A stretch of 64,000 nucleotides of DNA from Heterocephalus glaber (GCF_000247695.1 NW_004624795.1:5720686-5784685), one strand, 5' to 3'; shown: positions 11,673 to 22,850, counted from the first letter of the stretch. Notes: a model not told the origin generated them from the sequence alone. Made by a program: numbers and translations.

Positions 11673-11929
11673 GAATCCTCTGAAAATGTAAACTCCAACT
11701 TTAACTAGTACATAGGTACAAATAAGTTTCTTTAGGCTACACTAGATTTTGGTAAACCAAGTCTGATTACTATCAGTAATGGAATGGGCCAACACCAAAA
11801 ACTGCTAACCCACTAGCATTAAAGGGCCATCTTGATCAGATACCATAAATTAAACCCTACAGAAATCCCAGGTACTTCAGGTAAGAGTAGGAGCTCAGTC
11901 AAATTCATTCAACAAGAATTTGTTGAAAA

Positions 11930-12017
11930 GGGCCAGGGATTAGCTCAGTGGTTCCGCCGCCTGCCTCTCAACCGTAAGGTCCTGAGTTCGATCCCCAGTA
12001 CCAAAAAGAAAAAAAGA
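11930..12017 (+). mobile_element. ID SINE
   Basis: Complete ID with one missing base in the A-box region and a short impure A tail. Confidence 0.93.
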
Positions 12018-12194
12018 AATTGTCGAGCATCAACTGCAAGGCATTTTTTGAGATACAGTGGTCAAAGACACAGACAAGGTTCCTGACTTTCTGAGGGCAG
12101 AAAGATAAATGCCATTAAGATTTTATAAGTAATTACTCCTAGGGAGAAGATAACCAACTCTAACAAATGAAAATGCTCTGAATATGTGCTTCTT

Positions 12195-12490
12195 AAAGCA
12201 GTAACTATATATTGTCTTATTCCATTTATACAAAATTCAAAAACAGATAAAGATTAAACTGTATTGGTTTGAAATGAAACTTATGTGGTAAAATCATAAA
12301 GAATAAGTAATTATCAGAAATGTCAGAACAGTGGTTACCTCTGAGCAATGGTATGGGTTATGATCTAGAAGAGATACCATATGAAGCTTCTTAGTGCTGG
12401 CAGTGACAGGTTTCTAAGTCTAACCAATGATTATATAGGTGTGTGGTTTTAAATTTTATTTTTAAACTATACTTGTGTTTTATGTATTTT
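12195..12490 (+). mobile_element. Ancient L1 3' UTR fragment
   Basis: CATTTATACAAAATTCAAAAACAG, then CAGAACAGTGGTTACCTCTG-like and GTATTTTTCTG segments follow the order of an old L1 3' UTR. Diverged. Confidence 0.58.
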
Positions 12491-12799
12491 TCTGGTCATT
12501 CAGAAGGAACAGAGCAGTAAAGCAGGGCCACCTTAGAATTAATACCTGGACAGGGTGTCCAATCACACTGCCTTTCTTTGCATGTTACTGTTAAACTAAG
12601 ATCTGTATTTCAGGGAAATTTTTCCTACTGACATAAATGTTTATGCATTCACCAGGAATCATTAGTTAATACTCAAATTACACAAGGAAAAAAAGCTTCT
12701 GAAAAAGTAGAGCCAAAACATAAGTATTTTTTGGTTTTATGAGTTTGAGGCCTCTGATGGAGCTTCAATAACCTCCTATCTCACTCTGAATAAACAGCA
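12491..12799. other. Unique sequence
   Basis: No feature recognised. Confidence 0.4.
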
Positions 12800-13262
12800 C
12801 AGTGCACATAATGGCCGGAAAGGCCCTGTACAATCTGTACTCTATCAGTTCTCTGGCCTGAGCTCTCTACATTCCAGCTGCACTGCCCTTCTTTGTGTGG
12901 CTCCTCAGCCAGACAAGACACTTTGTGGCCTTAGCCTTTATACTTGTCATTTTCCATTTGGAGAATGCTCTCCTTTCTCTGAAGCATTCTCGGGTCACGC
13001 TCTCTCACCACTGCTGAGGCTTCCCCTAATTGTCACCACTGTGAAGCTCTCCCTGACACCCTCAGAATGCAATTCCCTCCTCCTGCAGCCACAATCCTAT
13101 TTCTGCCTCATTATTTTTCCTATACTACATGAAGTCATCTACTATGCTCTATTTTTTACAATGTTTCCTGAAAAATAAGCTTCATAAAGGCAGATTCTTG
13201 GGTTTTGTGCTGTACCCAGACACAGTCATGGAAGGCTAGAATCAAATACACATTTAATAAAT
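12800..13262 (+). mobile_element. L2 3' fragment
   Basis: Typical L2 3' succession: GGAATGCTCTCCTTTC-like, CTGAGGCTTCCCC, CTCCCTGACACCCTC, GCTTCATAAAGGCAG and a terminal AATAAATGACTGAATT. A 93-codon frame through it is accidental. Confidence 0.78.
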
Positions 13263-13340
13263 GACTGAATTAATCTTTGCTTTTGGATTCCATCCTTGAA
13301 AGCTGAGAGTAACTCTAAACATTCAAAGAACAAACAAACA

Positions 13341-13502
13341 CCAGCCAGGTGTGGTGGCACATGTCTGTAATGCCAGCACTCAGGAGGCGGAGCCAGGAGG
13401 ATCACTGAGTCCGAAGCCAACCTAGGCTACATAGTGAGTTCGAGGTCAGCCTGAACTACACAGCAAGATCCTGTCTCAAAACAAAACAAAACAAACAAAA
13501 AA
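13341..13502 (+). mobile_element. B1 SINE with 29-bp duplication
   Basis: Two consecutive units (AACCTAGGCTACATAGTGAG, TCAGCCTGAACTACACAGC), then CCTGTCTC and an A/C-rich tail. Confidence 0.94.
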
Positions 13503-13582
13503 GCCCTACTGTTTCCTCTCTCTGAAATTAATTTAACACAGTTTATTTTATTAACAAGTTTTGGGTTTTTTTTGTGTGTGTG

Positions 13583-13657
13583 TGGTACTGTGGATTGAAC
13601 TCAGGACCTTGAGCTTGCAAGGCAGGTACAGTGCCACTGAGCTAAATCCCCGGCCCC
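13583..13657 (-). mobile_element. ID SINE
   Basis: Reverse ID preceded by a T/TG-rich tail. The body has TGTGGATTGAACTC in place of the usual GGGGATCGAACTC. Confidence 0.9.
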
Positions 13658-13762
13658 TTATTTTTTTAATATTAATGAGTGATAGTTAAGACATCTACAA
13701 AGTCGATATAAACATAATTCTATTTTTCCCTAATAAAGGTGGAATATCTGTTTTTGCTCACT

Positions 13763-13848
13763 TTTTTTTTTTTGGTACCAGGAATTGAACTCAGGACCTT
13801 GCGCTTGCGAGGCAGGCAGTGGAACCACTGAGCTAAATCCCCAGCCCT
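13763..13848 (-). mobile_element. ID SINE
   Basis: Complete reverse ID with a T13 tail, about 100 bp from the previous ID in the same orientation. Confidence 0.95.
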
Positions 13849-14069
13849 ATGTTTTTAATTATAACAATGCTCTTGAGGGCAAAAAGAAATAGGAACTCTT
13901 ATGTATTGCTGGTGCAGTGTTAAACTGGCCTCTTACAGGAACTACTTGATAATACAGAAAATTAAGACTGTGCAGTTGCTTCCTCTATACTTTTTGTTAC
14001 TTTTAAAGTATAAAATATGAGCACATTTTACTTTTATAGTCAGAAAAAAGGTTTCTATAAGAAAGACTC

Positions 14070-14220
14070 AAGCCAAACATGGTGGTGCACGCACTCAGGA
14101 GGCTGAGGTAGGGGGGTTGCAGTAAGTTCAAAGCCAGCCTGGACTACATAGTGAGTTCAAGGCCAGCCTGAGCTACATAGTTGGGTTTTTTTCTATTTCA
14201 AAAAAAAGAAAGAAAGAAAT
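14070..14220 (+). mobile_element. B1 SINE with 29-bp duplication
   Basis: Starts AAGCCAAACATGGTGGTGCA, lacks the TGTAATCCCAG segment, has two ACTACATAG units and a GAAA-rich tail. Confidence 0.92.
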
Positions 14221-15646
14221 GAAAAGAAAAGAAAGAATGAGTGAATGAATTACACCTACAAAATATAATTTCAAAGAAGTTCTTCACATTATATTTTGAC
14301 CCTCATGGAAGCAATAAATAAGGTCTTCTGTTATGAATCCAGATGAAATATCCTGAGAGTATCTACAGTTAGAAAAAAATTATTTTTGACTAAAGAACTA
14401 AAAAATGTTTTATAGCAGAGTTGCAAGTAGAAGGAAAACGAAACTTCACAGTGTTAGTGCTCCAATAAGAACATAATATTCTCCTAAAGAAAGATTTCAG
14501 ATAGGAATATTCTTTGCCACATAAAATGTGAGGAAGATGTGACAATGAGCAGGTAACCAACTCCATTCATACTAGTGATTCCAATGGCATAAGGAAGATA
14601 ACTCACTAAGCAAAATTGCCTTGGGATACATACTTCTGTGCAGGGAGATACATGGGTACTTCTGCTGGGCTACATCACCCAGATTAATATGAGAGGCAGC
14701 CTAGATCCAAAGGTGCTTTCGAGGCACAATGCTCAGGATCTGAGCCATATCCTGAGAACAGATCTGAGAGAAAAATACACAGGCATCTGAAATTGGAGTT
14801 ATATTTATTTTGATTTCCATTTTAAGCTCTTATTGGTTGTTTAAAAAAAATGCTCAGCACACAAATTCTCAAATTCTTAAAGACAGTTCATATATTCATG
14901 AGACAGGTGGCTGCCCAAACTAGTTGTTAAGAAAGGAAGCCCTTCTCAAACACTGGGGCAGGCAGAGTGTTATTAGACAAGAGTAACAGTTTTCGTTTGT
15001 AACACTTCAGGATTCCAAGTGCTAGAAACTCTGAACAGGATCCAGGTTTAAAGAGGAAAAAACATGGGAGCATAAAAATAAAAAATACACTTATCCTCAC
15101 AATAAAGAATGAAACACAGGAGATTTAAAGACTTCAGAGAAAACTTTATAAATGAAAACCTTTGGCCACTGAAACACATTGTTCTTTAAAGATATATTCT
15201 TATCTGAAATCTTTTTTAGAAGATTATTATGTTCTTACTGGAACACTAATGACATGGAATTTTGTTTTCTCTTCTATGATGGAAACTGCTATGAAGCGTG
15301 AACAATATCAACTTAAAGGGATTTTAAAAGAAAGGCATATTTTAAAAATGCTTTTGGGTAAGACTGCTCCAAGAAACTGTTAAATAGCTATGTCTAGATC
15401 ATGCTAAATTATTAAGGTAACACGAAAACTACAAAAACTGGACCAGTAATCACTAAATAGTTCCACATTTGGTGGGTTAAGGTATCCTAGGAGTTTAAAA
15501 GTTAAAAAGAAAAAAGAAAAAGTGAATAGTTTTTGAAGTTTATGGAAAATAGCTGTTGGATATGAGACATAAATACAAAATGTTTAAATGAAAAGTTGTT
15601 ACATTTATCAGATTCTAAAAAGAATCTCGAAGAAAAAAAAAACGAA
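14221..15646. other. Unique sequence, 1.4 kb
   Basis: One of the longer repeat-free stretches left of the promoter. No splice-bounded frame recognised. The 73-codon frame at 15162-15383 is unsupported. Confidence 0.4.
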
Positions 15647-15647
15647 T

Positions 15648-15772
15648 CTCACTGGGGCATGGTACTGCACACCTATGATCCCCCACCAGGGAGGCTGAGG
15701 CAGGAGGATTGCTGTCAGTTCAAGGCCAGCCTGAACTACATATCAAGACCTGGTCTTAAAAAACAAAAACAA
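15648..15772 (+). mobile_element. B1 SINE
   Basis: Diverged B1 (GGGGCATGGTACTGCACACC, then GAGGCTGAGGCAGGAGGATT) lacking the 29-bp duplication. It is followed directly by an ID. Confidence 0.88.
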
Positions 15773-15846
15773 GGGCTGGGGACTTAGCTCAGTGGTTTCA
15801 CTGCCTGCTGCATAAGCTCAAGGACCCAAGTTCAATCCACGGTACA
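15773..15846 (+). mobile_element. ID SINE (CTGC/GGAC subfamily)
   Basis: Sits in the A-rich tail of the preceding B1. Body markers GGTTTCACTGCCTGCTGC. The tail has become an AAAT repeat. Confidence 0.92.
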
Positions 15847-15902
15847 AATAAATAAATAAATAAATAAACAAACAAACAAATAAATAAAATAAAAATAAAA
15901 AC
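15847..15902. repeat. (AAAT/AAAC)n microsatellite
   Basis: Tetranucleotide repeat seeded in the ID tail. Confidence 0.93.
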
Positions 15903-15932
15903 CAAGATACATCATGTAAAGGTAAAAGGTCT

Positions 15933-16018
15933 TAATGATGAATGTAACTGTATTTTATACCTAAAATGTACCAATAAACTTAATGGGAAAAAAACCAAAA
16001 ACAAAACCAAAAAAAACA
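15933..16018 (+). mobile_element. L1-like 3' terminal tail
   Basis: Near copy of 7068-7145: AATGATGAATGTAACTGTAT, then CCAATAAACTTAATG, then an A/C-rich tail. Confidence 0.5.
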
Positions 16019-16114
16019 GGGCCAGGGATTTAGCTCAGTGGCACTGCGCCTGCCTCTCAAAAGCAAGGTCCTGAGTTTGATCCCCAGTACCAAAAACAAA
16101 AACGAACCAAAAAA
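16019..16114 (+). mobile_element. ID SINE (CAGTGGCAC subfamily)
   Basis: Carries CAGTGGCACTGCGCC after the A box instead of CAGTGGTTCCGCCGCC, a third ID variant seen also near 28483, 56064 and 56284. Confidence 0.93.
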
Positions 16115-16445
16115 AGCTTTAAGGAAAGAAATTTCAGGGCCTCTCATACAATGGTAAAAGAGGACTGATATTTCAAATTACGAAAGGTTTTCCTCATCTC
16201 TCTCCCTTTCTCAAATCCTAAAGTGTTGCACCAAGTGGGAGAATTCAAACATTGAAATATTTAAGACAAAAATCAAGCAACTAATGGGGCGGGGGACAGA
16301 AGAAGAAAATCAGAAGGGATATGTACAAGGCTGTTTCCTGGAGTTTTGTCTAAAAAGACAAAAAAATGAAAGCAATTTAAATATTTATCCAAGAAGACAT
16401 GGAAAAACTGAAATATTGATACAGTAAAATAAAAGCAAATCAGTA

Positions 16446-16533
16446 GGGCCTGGGGATTTAACTCAGTGGTTCTACCGCCTGTCTCGCAAGCACAAGGACC
16501 CAAGTTCAACCCCTAGTACCAAAACAAAAAAAA
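16446..16533 (+). mobile_element. ID SINE
   Basis: Complete ID with AAATCAGT on both sides. Confidence 0.94.
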
Positions 16534-16606
16534 GAGTAAATCAGTTAAAATGGGAGACCTAGTCTATGTGTACCAACATGGACAGATTTTAAAAAACAAG
16601 AATAAA

Positions 16607-16740
16607 TGAGCCAAGTGCAGTAAGCTGCCTGTAGTAGTTCCAGCTACTTGAGGGGCTGAGGCAGGTAGATGGCTTGAGCCCAGGACTTTGGGGCCAGAGT
16701 CTGGGGAACAGAGCAAGACCCTGTCTCAAAACAAAATGAA
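16607..16740 (+). mobile_element. Old B1/proto-B1 SINE
   Basis: Monomer resembling proto-B1/FAM: GGCTGAGGCAGGTAGATGGC, TTGAGCCCAGGA, then CAGAGCAAGACCCTGTCTC. No duplication. Confidence 0.85.
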
Positions 16741-16823
16741 ACTGCTGTAGAATTTACATACATATAAATATTTTATATTCACACATATATATCCCATATA
16801 AATATAACTTTTATGTAAAGTTC

Positions 16824-16902
16824 TTTTTTGGTACTGGGGATCAAACTCGGGTCCTTGCGCTTGTGAGGCAGGAGGCGGAACTACTGAGCTAAATCCCCGG
16901 CC
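16824..16902 (-). mobile_element. ID SINE
   Basis: Complete reverse ID with a short T tail. Confidence 0.94.
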
Positions 16903-17139
16903 TAGTAATCCATCTTTATACACAGACCTACACTGCACTGGAAGGACACACACTACATTCGTGGCAGCAGGTTTTCTCTGCAGAGCCAGAGTAGGAAATA
17001 GAACCAAAAGTGAATAAAAGAAACTTCAGCAGACAGTATGTCACGATTTTTGTTTGACTTTTTAAAAAAGCTTTTCGAATCAATGAATTCAGAGAAAATG
17101 GTAAATTAGAAAAGCTAAAAACAAAACATCATCAAGGGG

Positions 17140-17282
17140 ATTTTTTTTGTGTGTCTTTGAGGGGTTTAAAAAATCTTAACTATATAACCCAGGCTGGCCT
17201 TGAACTCATGGGCTCATGTGATCCTCCTGGCTCAGCCTCCAGAGCAGCTAGAACTGTAGGTGCAGGACACTGTGCCTAGCCA
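17140..17282 (-). mobile_element. B1 SINE
   Basis: Reverse B1: TATATAACCCAGGCTGGCCTTG, then GATCCTCCTGGCTCAGCCTCC, ending at CCTAGCCAG. Diverged. Confidence 0.88.
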
Positions 17283-18335
17283 GAGCAATATTTTACATAG
17301 ATAATAATGTAGTTTGAATCAAACCCCAAAAAGCCAAGGAATTCAGTAATGAAAATCCTATGTTGGTAAAATATTTTCTGTATAGCTGATAGGAAGTATA
17401 ATTCCCATCATGTGATTAAGCAGAGTACTTAATCAAAGGGAGTAAAGAGACTGATTTTCATACACATCAGTAAGAAAGTACTTCTTAAATAAACACATTC
17501 ATAGCGACCCAATGCTTCTTCAGAGTCTGTGAACCCTTACATTGAATCTGTTGCCACACGGCACCTTCTCTTTCCCTCCAGGATGCTAACTTCCTGGAGA
17601 AACTAGTCCGCCCTTGCCTTCATTTTATTCATTTCCCTTCTCAGGACCAATCCCCTCCTTCTTTAGTAACCTCAAATTTTAGTATCTGAAATTCAAAGAC
17701 AGATTTTTAAAAAAAGCACTTGAGACTTCTGCTTCCTTGAAATAATTTAAGCCTTTTCTCCTCTTCAAGTCTGTCTGTCCTCCCTCTTCCTTTCCTCTTT
17801 CTACCCCTAAACACTTTTTCTTCTTCCATTGATTCAACTTCCAATAAGCTTCTGGTGTGTTTATACTTTTCACTTAGAGGAAAGGATACTTCCAAGTAAA
17901 TCAAATGGAATCCCACTCCATAGCCCAAACGTAAAGGGGGAAACATTTAAAAAGTAAACAACTACGAACCATATTTTGCTGCCTTTCATTTTAGTATTAT
18001 GGCTAGAAATAAAGTTGTAATTATCAAATGAAAGAATAAAATCAAACTTACTTGTATATTTATCATCGTTATAGCACTTAAATTTATCCACGGTCATCTG
18101 TTTCCCAAATCACTCAGCTGGGAACTGTAAGGCCACTCAGAATCAGCCAGTACAAAGAGTACTGCGGTCTAGTGGCAACTGTAACCTCAAAACTCCTAGC
18201 AGTGAGCGCCAGCCCGAGGGAGTGCACTTCCTCCTCCAAGGCCTTCCTAGGACCTCTGGAGTTAAACGCTTTAGGCTAATGTAACTCTCCCTCAAAAGCA
18301 GCAGTGTACTCAATGCTTCCAGACTTCAGAGTACT
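17283..18335. other. Unique sequence around a candidate exon
   Basis: About 1 kb free of recognised repeats, with a few CpGs near 18200. It holds the exon-like signal at 18052-18124. Minus-strand Lys/Glu-rich frames at 17679-17946 read through a pyrimidine tract and are not credible. Confidence 0.45.
18052..18124 (-). other. Candidate exon, unknown gene
   Basis: On the minus strand a CTTACAG acceptor and a GTAAGT donor bound 73 bp. Inside, an ATG opens MTVDKFKCYNDDKYT up to the donor. An in-frame stop lies upstream of that ATG, so if real it would be a start-containing exon. It cannot join in frame as an internal exon to the candidate first exon at 48280, because that join meets a stop. I recognise no family. 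This could be an alternative 5' exon, a cryptic exon or chance. Confidence 0.2.
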
Positions 18336-18500
18336 CTAACATTCATGATCTTATTTGGGACTTTTAACAGCTCTGTCAGGCAGGCAGAGCAAATATTTTA
18401 CAAATAAGGAAACAAACTCAGAGGTTCCTATTTGTCAGGGTCATGTGGCTGCTAAGGGGCTTGAATTAGAATCCAAGCCTTTTAACTACTAATCCAATAC
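18336..18500 (-). mobile_element. MIR SINE
   Basis: Reverse MIR core: AACAGCTCTGTCAGGCAGGCAG, TTTTACAAATAAGGAAAC, then GGCTGCTAAGGGGCTTGAATT. Confidence 0.7.
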
Positions 18501-18999
18501 TTTGTAATCCTCTGACATCCTGATTCTTTGATCAGATAATCTTACTCAACACATAGGTATCTGAGAGAAGACAACTTAGATATCCTAGCTTCCAATTCTC
18601 ATTTCATTTTTAAGTGGCAACTCTGTAGAAAAGTATGTTCTTTGGTTCTGCTGCATTCTGATCACCATTATTAATGGAGACCTCAGTAAGTTATTGATGG
18701 GCTCGTGCCTACTTCCCAGACTGAACCCTGGGAGAACACGCCATGGCCTAATTCAGAGTGACTTTTCATGCATCAGCACTTCACCATCATTAATTCTTTA
18801 AAATAAAATGTCTATTAAAAATAGATAAATAAAATGTCTATTGTTTTAACAAGCCAGAGCAATTTTCTAGTCTGAGGTTTCAAGAAACCACTGTCCTTCC
18901 TTCCAGAGAGTTCCATCTGTCTTCTGCTATAAGTTTACAGAATTAAAAAACACAATTTCTACAATTCCTTAATTATATTCATTGGACATGTTTAACATG
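18501..18999. other. Unique sequence
   Basis: No repeat or gene signal recognised. Confidence 0.4.
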
Positions 19000-19625
19000 A
19001 CTAAAATATTAACTGGCACGATCTTCAACCCAGGTGCTCAAGCCAAACACCCTTTCATACCCTATCAGCAAGTTCTGTCAGTTGCCCTGCTTCTCAACAT
19101 ATTCCATACAGCATTATCCATTTCTGTCCACACCAGCTTCTCCCATAAACAGTGTTAACTGGTTTCTAACTGATCTCTCAGCTTCCTCTAAAGCCTGATC
19201 TATTCTCCACATAGCAGCCACAGCAAACTTTTAAAATGTCAACCAGATAATGTCACTCCTCTATTTAACCACACTTGGAATAAAATTCAACCTATCTGAC
19301 CTTCTAGGGTCCTTAAGTAAGTTATATACCAAATTCACCACACACCCCTCTCCCTTACCACACAGCTAACTCCAAACACACTGGTTGCCTTCTATGAACA
19401 CACCAAGCGAATTTCCATCTTAGGGCTTTGCTTGTTCTTCCCTCAGCCTGGAAGACCTTTCTCCTAGATCTTCACTTTGCTAGCTGCTTGTTATTTGAGT
19501 CTGAAGTCCAAAAACCACCTCTTTCCAAAGAGGTCTTCTCTGACTACAGTCAAAAAGTAGCAGCCTCACCCCTACCCCTCCTAGGAATTTTTTTCATGTG
19601 AATTAATCCACTGAACTGTCTCAAG
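19000..19625 (+). mobile_element. L2 3' fragment
   Basis: Long L2 segment: GATCTATTCTCCACATAGCAGCC, AATAAAATTCAACCTATCTG, CCTCAGCCTGGAAGACC and GAGGTCTTCTCTGACTAC, in the family's order. Confidence 0.78.
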
Positions 19626-19935
19626 TCTGTAGCCTGGTCACCATCTGGGTACTCCTATAATAATGACAGTTTATTCTTGCAGAGCTGAGAACCAGAACCT
19701 GGATACTGGGGCTTGCTGAGATAAAGCCCATGACAGTCAGAAGCAGCTTCCTGGTCTTTCTTTTTAGCATGAACAGGATCTCCATTAAGCTTTTTTCCTC
19801 TTTGGGCATTAAAGTTTTAAGCAAACTATACTTAATCTCAGAAAATATTCTTCTAACACTGTGTAGGTCTTTTTTAAAAAAACCCTATCATGCCTCTGGA
19901 CTGTATTTTGCATTTGTCTTAAATCCCTAGTTTAG

Positions 19936-20022
19936 GGCTGGGGTACAGCTCAGTGATAGAGTGTTTCTCCCCATCATCTGCAAGGCCTTAGGTTCAATCT
20001 CTGGGAGGCAAAGGAATAAATA
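19936..20022 (+). mobile_element. Old ID-type SINE
   Basis: GGGCTGGGGTACAGCTCAGTGATAGAGTG to CTTAGGTTCAATCTCTGG. This is the older rodent ID form with TAGAG after the A box, unlike the abundant young IDs here. Confidence 0.8.
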
Positions 20023-20129
20023 TATCATTAGTTTTCTGAGTACTCAGTCACTTTACTGCACCAGATATAAATTTTTTTCTTTCAATTACAGAAAACAACT
20101 GATCATACTTGGAGCAGAGCTGGAATCTT

Positions 20130-20238
20130 TTTTCTTTTTTTTTTTTCTTTTCTTTTTTTTTTTTGGTACCGGGGATTGAACTCAGGTCCTTGTGCTTGCG
20201 AGGCAGGCAGCGGAACCACTGAGCTAAATCCCCGGCCC
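20130..20238 (-). mobile_element. ID SINE with long T-rich tail
   Basis: Complete reverse ID. The tail is about 35 bp with C interruptions. TGGAATCTTTT and TGGGATCTTTT flank it. Confidence 0.94.
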
Positions 20239-20574
20239 TGGGATCTTTTCTCTAGGATAGAAAACTAGTTTACAAACAGAAAAATAAAAGGTAGAGATAT
20301 CAGTATTTTTGGAGGTGCAGATCTAAAAAATTCCAACCGTTTAAAAAATGCTATATGGAGTAACACTAAAACTTGAGAAAATTTACTAACCCTAAATTTT
20401 TTAGGAGTCAAGGAGCGAGCTCATCTGAATTAAGTAAAGTAGTTAGCAAGACTATACTTCTTTTCAGGGCAAAGGACTCTACCTAGAGTACCCTACATTT
20501 TGGATGGTATACAAAAGGTGCTTCATAACTGTTTGAATAAATGAATTAATAAAATAACTCTAGGGATACAGGTA
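20239..20574. other. Unique sequence
   Basis: Short stretch with no recognised feature. Confidence 0.35.
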
Positions 20575-20670
20575 GGGGCCAGGGATTTAGTTCAGTGGTT
20601 CTGGCGCCTGCCTTGCAAGTGCAAGGTCCCAAGTTCAATCCCTGGTGCCAAAAAAAAAAAAAAGAAAACC
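20575..20670 (+). mobile_element. ID SINE, first of a tandem pair
   Basis: Complete ID ending GGTGCC then an A-rich linker. The left target duplication of the pair (TAGGGATACAGGTAG) lies immediately upstream. Confidence 0.94.
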
Positions 20671-20677
20671 AAAAATT

Positions 20678-20767
20678 GGGCCAGGGATTTAGCTCAGCGG
20701 TTCTGGTGCCTGCCTGGCAAGTGCAAGGTCCCGAGTTCAATCCCTGAAAAAAAAAAAAAAAAAAAAA
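20678..20767 (+). mobile_element. ID SINE, second of a tandem pair
   Basis: Same orientation, ends directly in A21 without the GTACC end. The right target copy (TAGAGATACAGGTAG) follows it, so one duplication encloses both IDs. Confidence 0.94.
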
Positions 20768-20789
20768 GAGTCTTAGAGATACAGGTAGC

Positions 20790-20925
20790 TAAATGACTTT
20801 AATTTACAGATCAGAAACCCGAACCTCAAAGCACCTCAGTGGCTGTTCCAATGTGGCATATGATACAGACAAGGCCAGCAGCAGAGCTGTGACCAGAACT
20901 CAGGCTAACGTAGCATCTTCTCCCA
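20790..20925 (-). mobile_element. MIR SINE
   Basis: Decayed reverse MIR: AATTTACAGATCAGAAACC, CACCTCAGTGGCT, GCAGCAGAGCTGTGACCAGAACTC. Confidence 0.65.
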
Positions 20926-21734
20926 GTTATGTTGGGAAAAGATGATGTTGGGCTCAAGAGTTTCAAAGTGAGTCTTCACCTTCACTTTTGAAAGAGAATG
21001 CATTTATGAAACACAATCAGATTGCAAAGACAGTAGGTTCAATAATGACTGATTAACTGAAATAATGCAAAAAAGACCCGTGAGGCACTGCAATTACTAT
21101 GCGGTCCAAAAGGACCAAACTCTCCATGATCAGAAAGGATACTAGAAACAAACCAGGAAACACATGGAACTTGACAGCCCTCAGCCTAGCTTTCCGGGGT
21201 TATCTAACGCGACTGCTCAAATTCAACTGCCAAGCCCCCATTCCAATGCTCAGTCCACATCTAGAACAAAATTAATCAAAGTGGCCATACAAACTGGATT
21301 TCTCCCTAAGGATACAGAGGTACAGAGATAAATTTGTGAATCTACTTGTTCTCGACCCCTATAATCTTTTCTCCCTTTCAACTGAACCAAATCTTTATTG
21401 ACTAGAACAACACAGACTTTAATGTTCAAGATGTAAGGGGTTCTTTATTCTCTGAAAACTTTTTGCTTCAAAGCAAAGATCCATCCTATCAGCCTAATGA
21501 AATTACTATCAATTATTTACAGTATTCATTTTGAGATAAGCTCATGAATCCCTTAAATTCTGGAAGGATATGTTTTCCCACCTATAATGCAGTCACTTGT
21601 AAAACTAACAAGTAACAAGTAAACTAGATTTTCAATCCTAAATCTAACAACTAATACTAATAGTAAATGTGTTTACTGCTTAAGCATGAAAGTCAATCAA
21701 CCATAAGAAATATTTACTGAATGCAGTCTGTTTT
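20926..21734. other. Unique sequence
   Basis: About 800 bp with no recognised repeat and no splice-bounded frame. Confidence 0.4.
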
Positions 21735-21898
21735 GTTTTTTTTTTTTGCAGTCTGATTTTTGAGACAAGGTCTCACTAAGTAGTTCAGGCTGACTTTGAA
21801 CTCATTATGTAGCCTAGGCTGGCCCTGAACTCACAGTGATTCTCCTGCCTCAGCCTCCCAACTGCTGGGATTGCAGGCATGTACCACCACAGCTAGCC
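21735..21898 (-). mobile_element. B1 SINE with 29-bp duplication
   Basis: Reverse B1 with two units (AGTTCAGGCTGACTTTGAAC, GTAGCCTAGGCTGGCCCTGA), ending in CACCACAGCTAGC. Confidence 0.94.
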
Positions 21899-21914
21899 CT
21901 CAGCAGTATGGCCA

Positions 21915-21998
21915 ATTTTTTTTTTGGTACTGGGGATCGAACTCAGGTCCTTGCACTTGCGCAGCAGGCGGCAAAACCACTAAACTAAATTCCCAGCC
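21915..21998 (-). mobile_element. ID SINE (CTGCGC/GGAC subfamily)
   Basis: Reverse ID abutting the B1. TAGCCCTCAGCAGTATG is duplicated exactly on both sides (about 17 bp), with the B1 end included in the target. Confidence 0.96.
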
Positions 21999-22500
21999 CC
22001 TAGCCCTCAGCAGTATGAATGTCGGGTCCCACACTGAACTGCCAGTCTCACCATAACCAAGTTCTTTGCTTGATTTCAATAAGGAGAAAATGTTTCTGGC
22101 CTTAAAAAGAGCCAGGAAAAGACTGAACTTATAGTTAAAGGAACTACTCATATTTTCAAGAAATGAGAGCATCTCCTCCGTATATACAATTTCTTCCTTT
22201 AGACAATTTCCTACCATCCCTTACAGCAAATTTCGCCTTTAAATACCAAGCCAGTTAGAAGTCACAAAGACTATCCCTCCATTTCTTTGGCCCAAGATGG
22301 AATAAAAAACACAGTAAAATCAATTTTAAGAATCTAAAATAGTCAACTATGTACTCAATCAAACAGAAGCTCTAAACTTGAGGTACAAAGTCACTTCAAA
22401 TAATACTTAGGATTTCAAATTCACTTTTTAGGGACTGGGTCCTCAGAGTTTAAAAATATGAGGAAAAATTAAATAGCTATCCCCTCCTTCAACCCCCTTC
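21999..22500. other. Unique sequence
   Basis: No feature recognised. The minus-strand 105-codon frame at 21900-22217 runs through the ID and is chance. Confidence 0.4.
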
Positions 22501-22628
22501 ACACTCCCCAGCCCTCTTTTTATTTGAGACAGGGTTTTGCTAAATCAAAGTGCCCAAGCAGGGTAAATCTGCAATCTTGCCTCTCCCTCCTATCCTGCTG
22601 GGATGACAGGTGAGCCACACCAGATAAC
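22501..22628 (-). mobile_element. B1-dID fragment
   Basis: CCCAGCCCTCTTTTTATTTGAG is the junction of ID and B1 parts of a reverse B1-dID. The B1 portion is diverged and the ID part is nearly lost. Confidence 0.7.
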
Positions 22629-22682
22629 CAGAACATTTATCTCTATGGCCAGAGGCAGTTAACTGAAGAATTGTTTTACAAA

Positions 22683-22816
22683 TCAGTCTTGGCAACACAT
22701 GCCTGTAATCCCAGCTCTTGGGGAGGCTGAGGCAGGAGGATCACTGCAAGTTTGAGGCCAGCCTGGGCTACATAGTGAGTTCAAAACCAGCCTGAACTGC
22801 ATAGCAAGACCCTTTC

Positions 22817-22847
<31 letters not shown>

Positions 22848-22850
22848 AAG
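22683..22850 (+). mobile_element. B1 SINE with 29-bp duplication
   Basis: Two units, A19 tail then GA-rich. Flanked by AATTGTTTTACAAA and AATTGTCTTACAAA. Confidence 0.95.
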
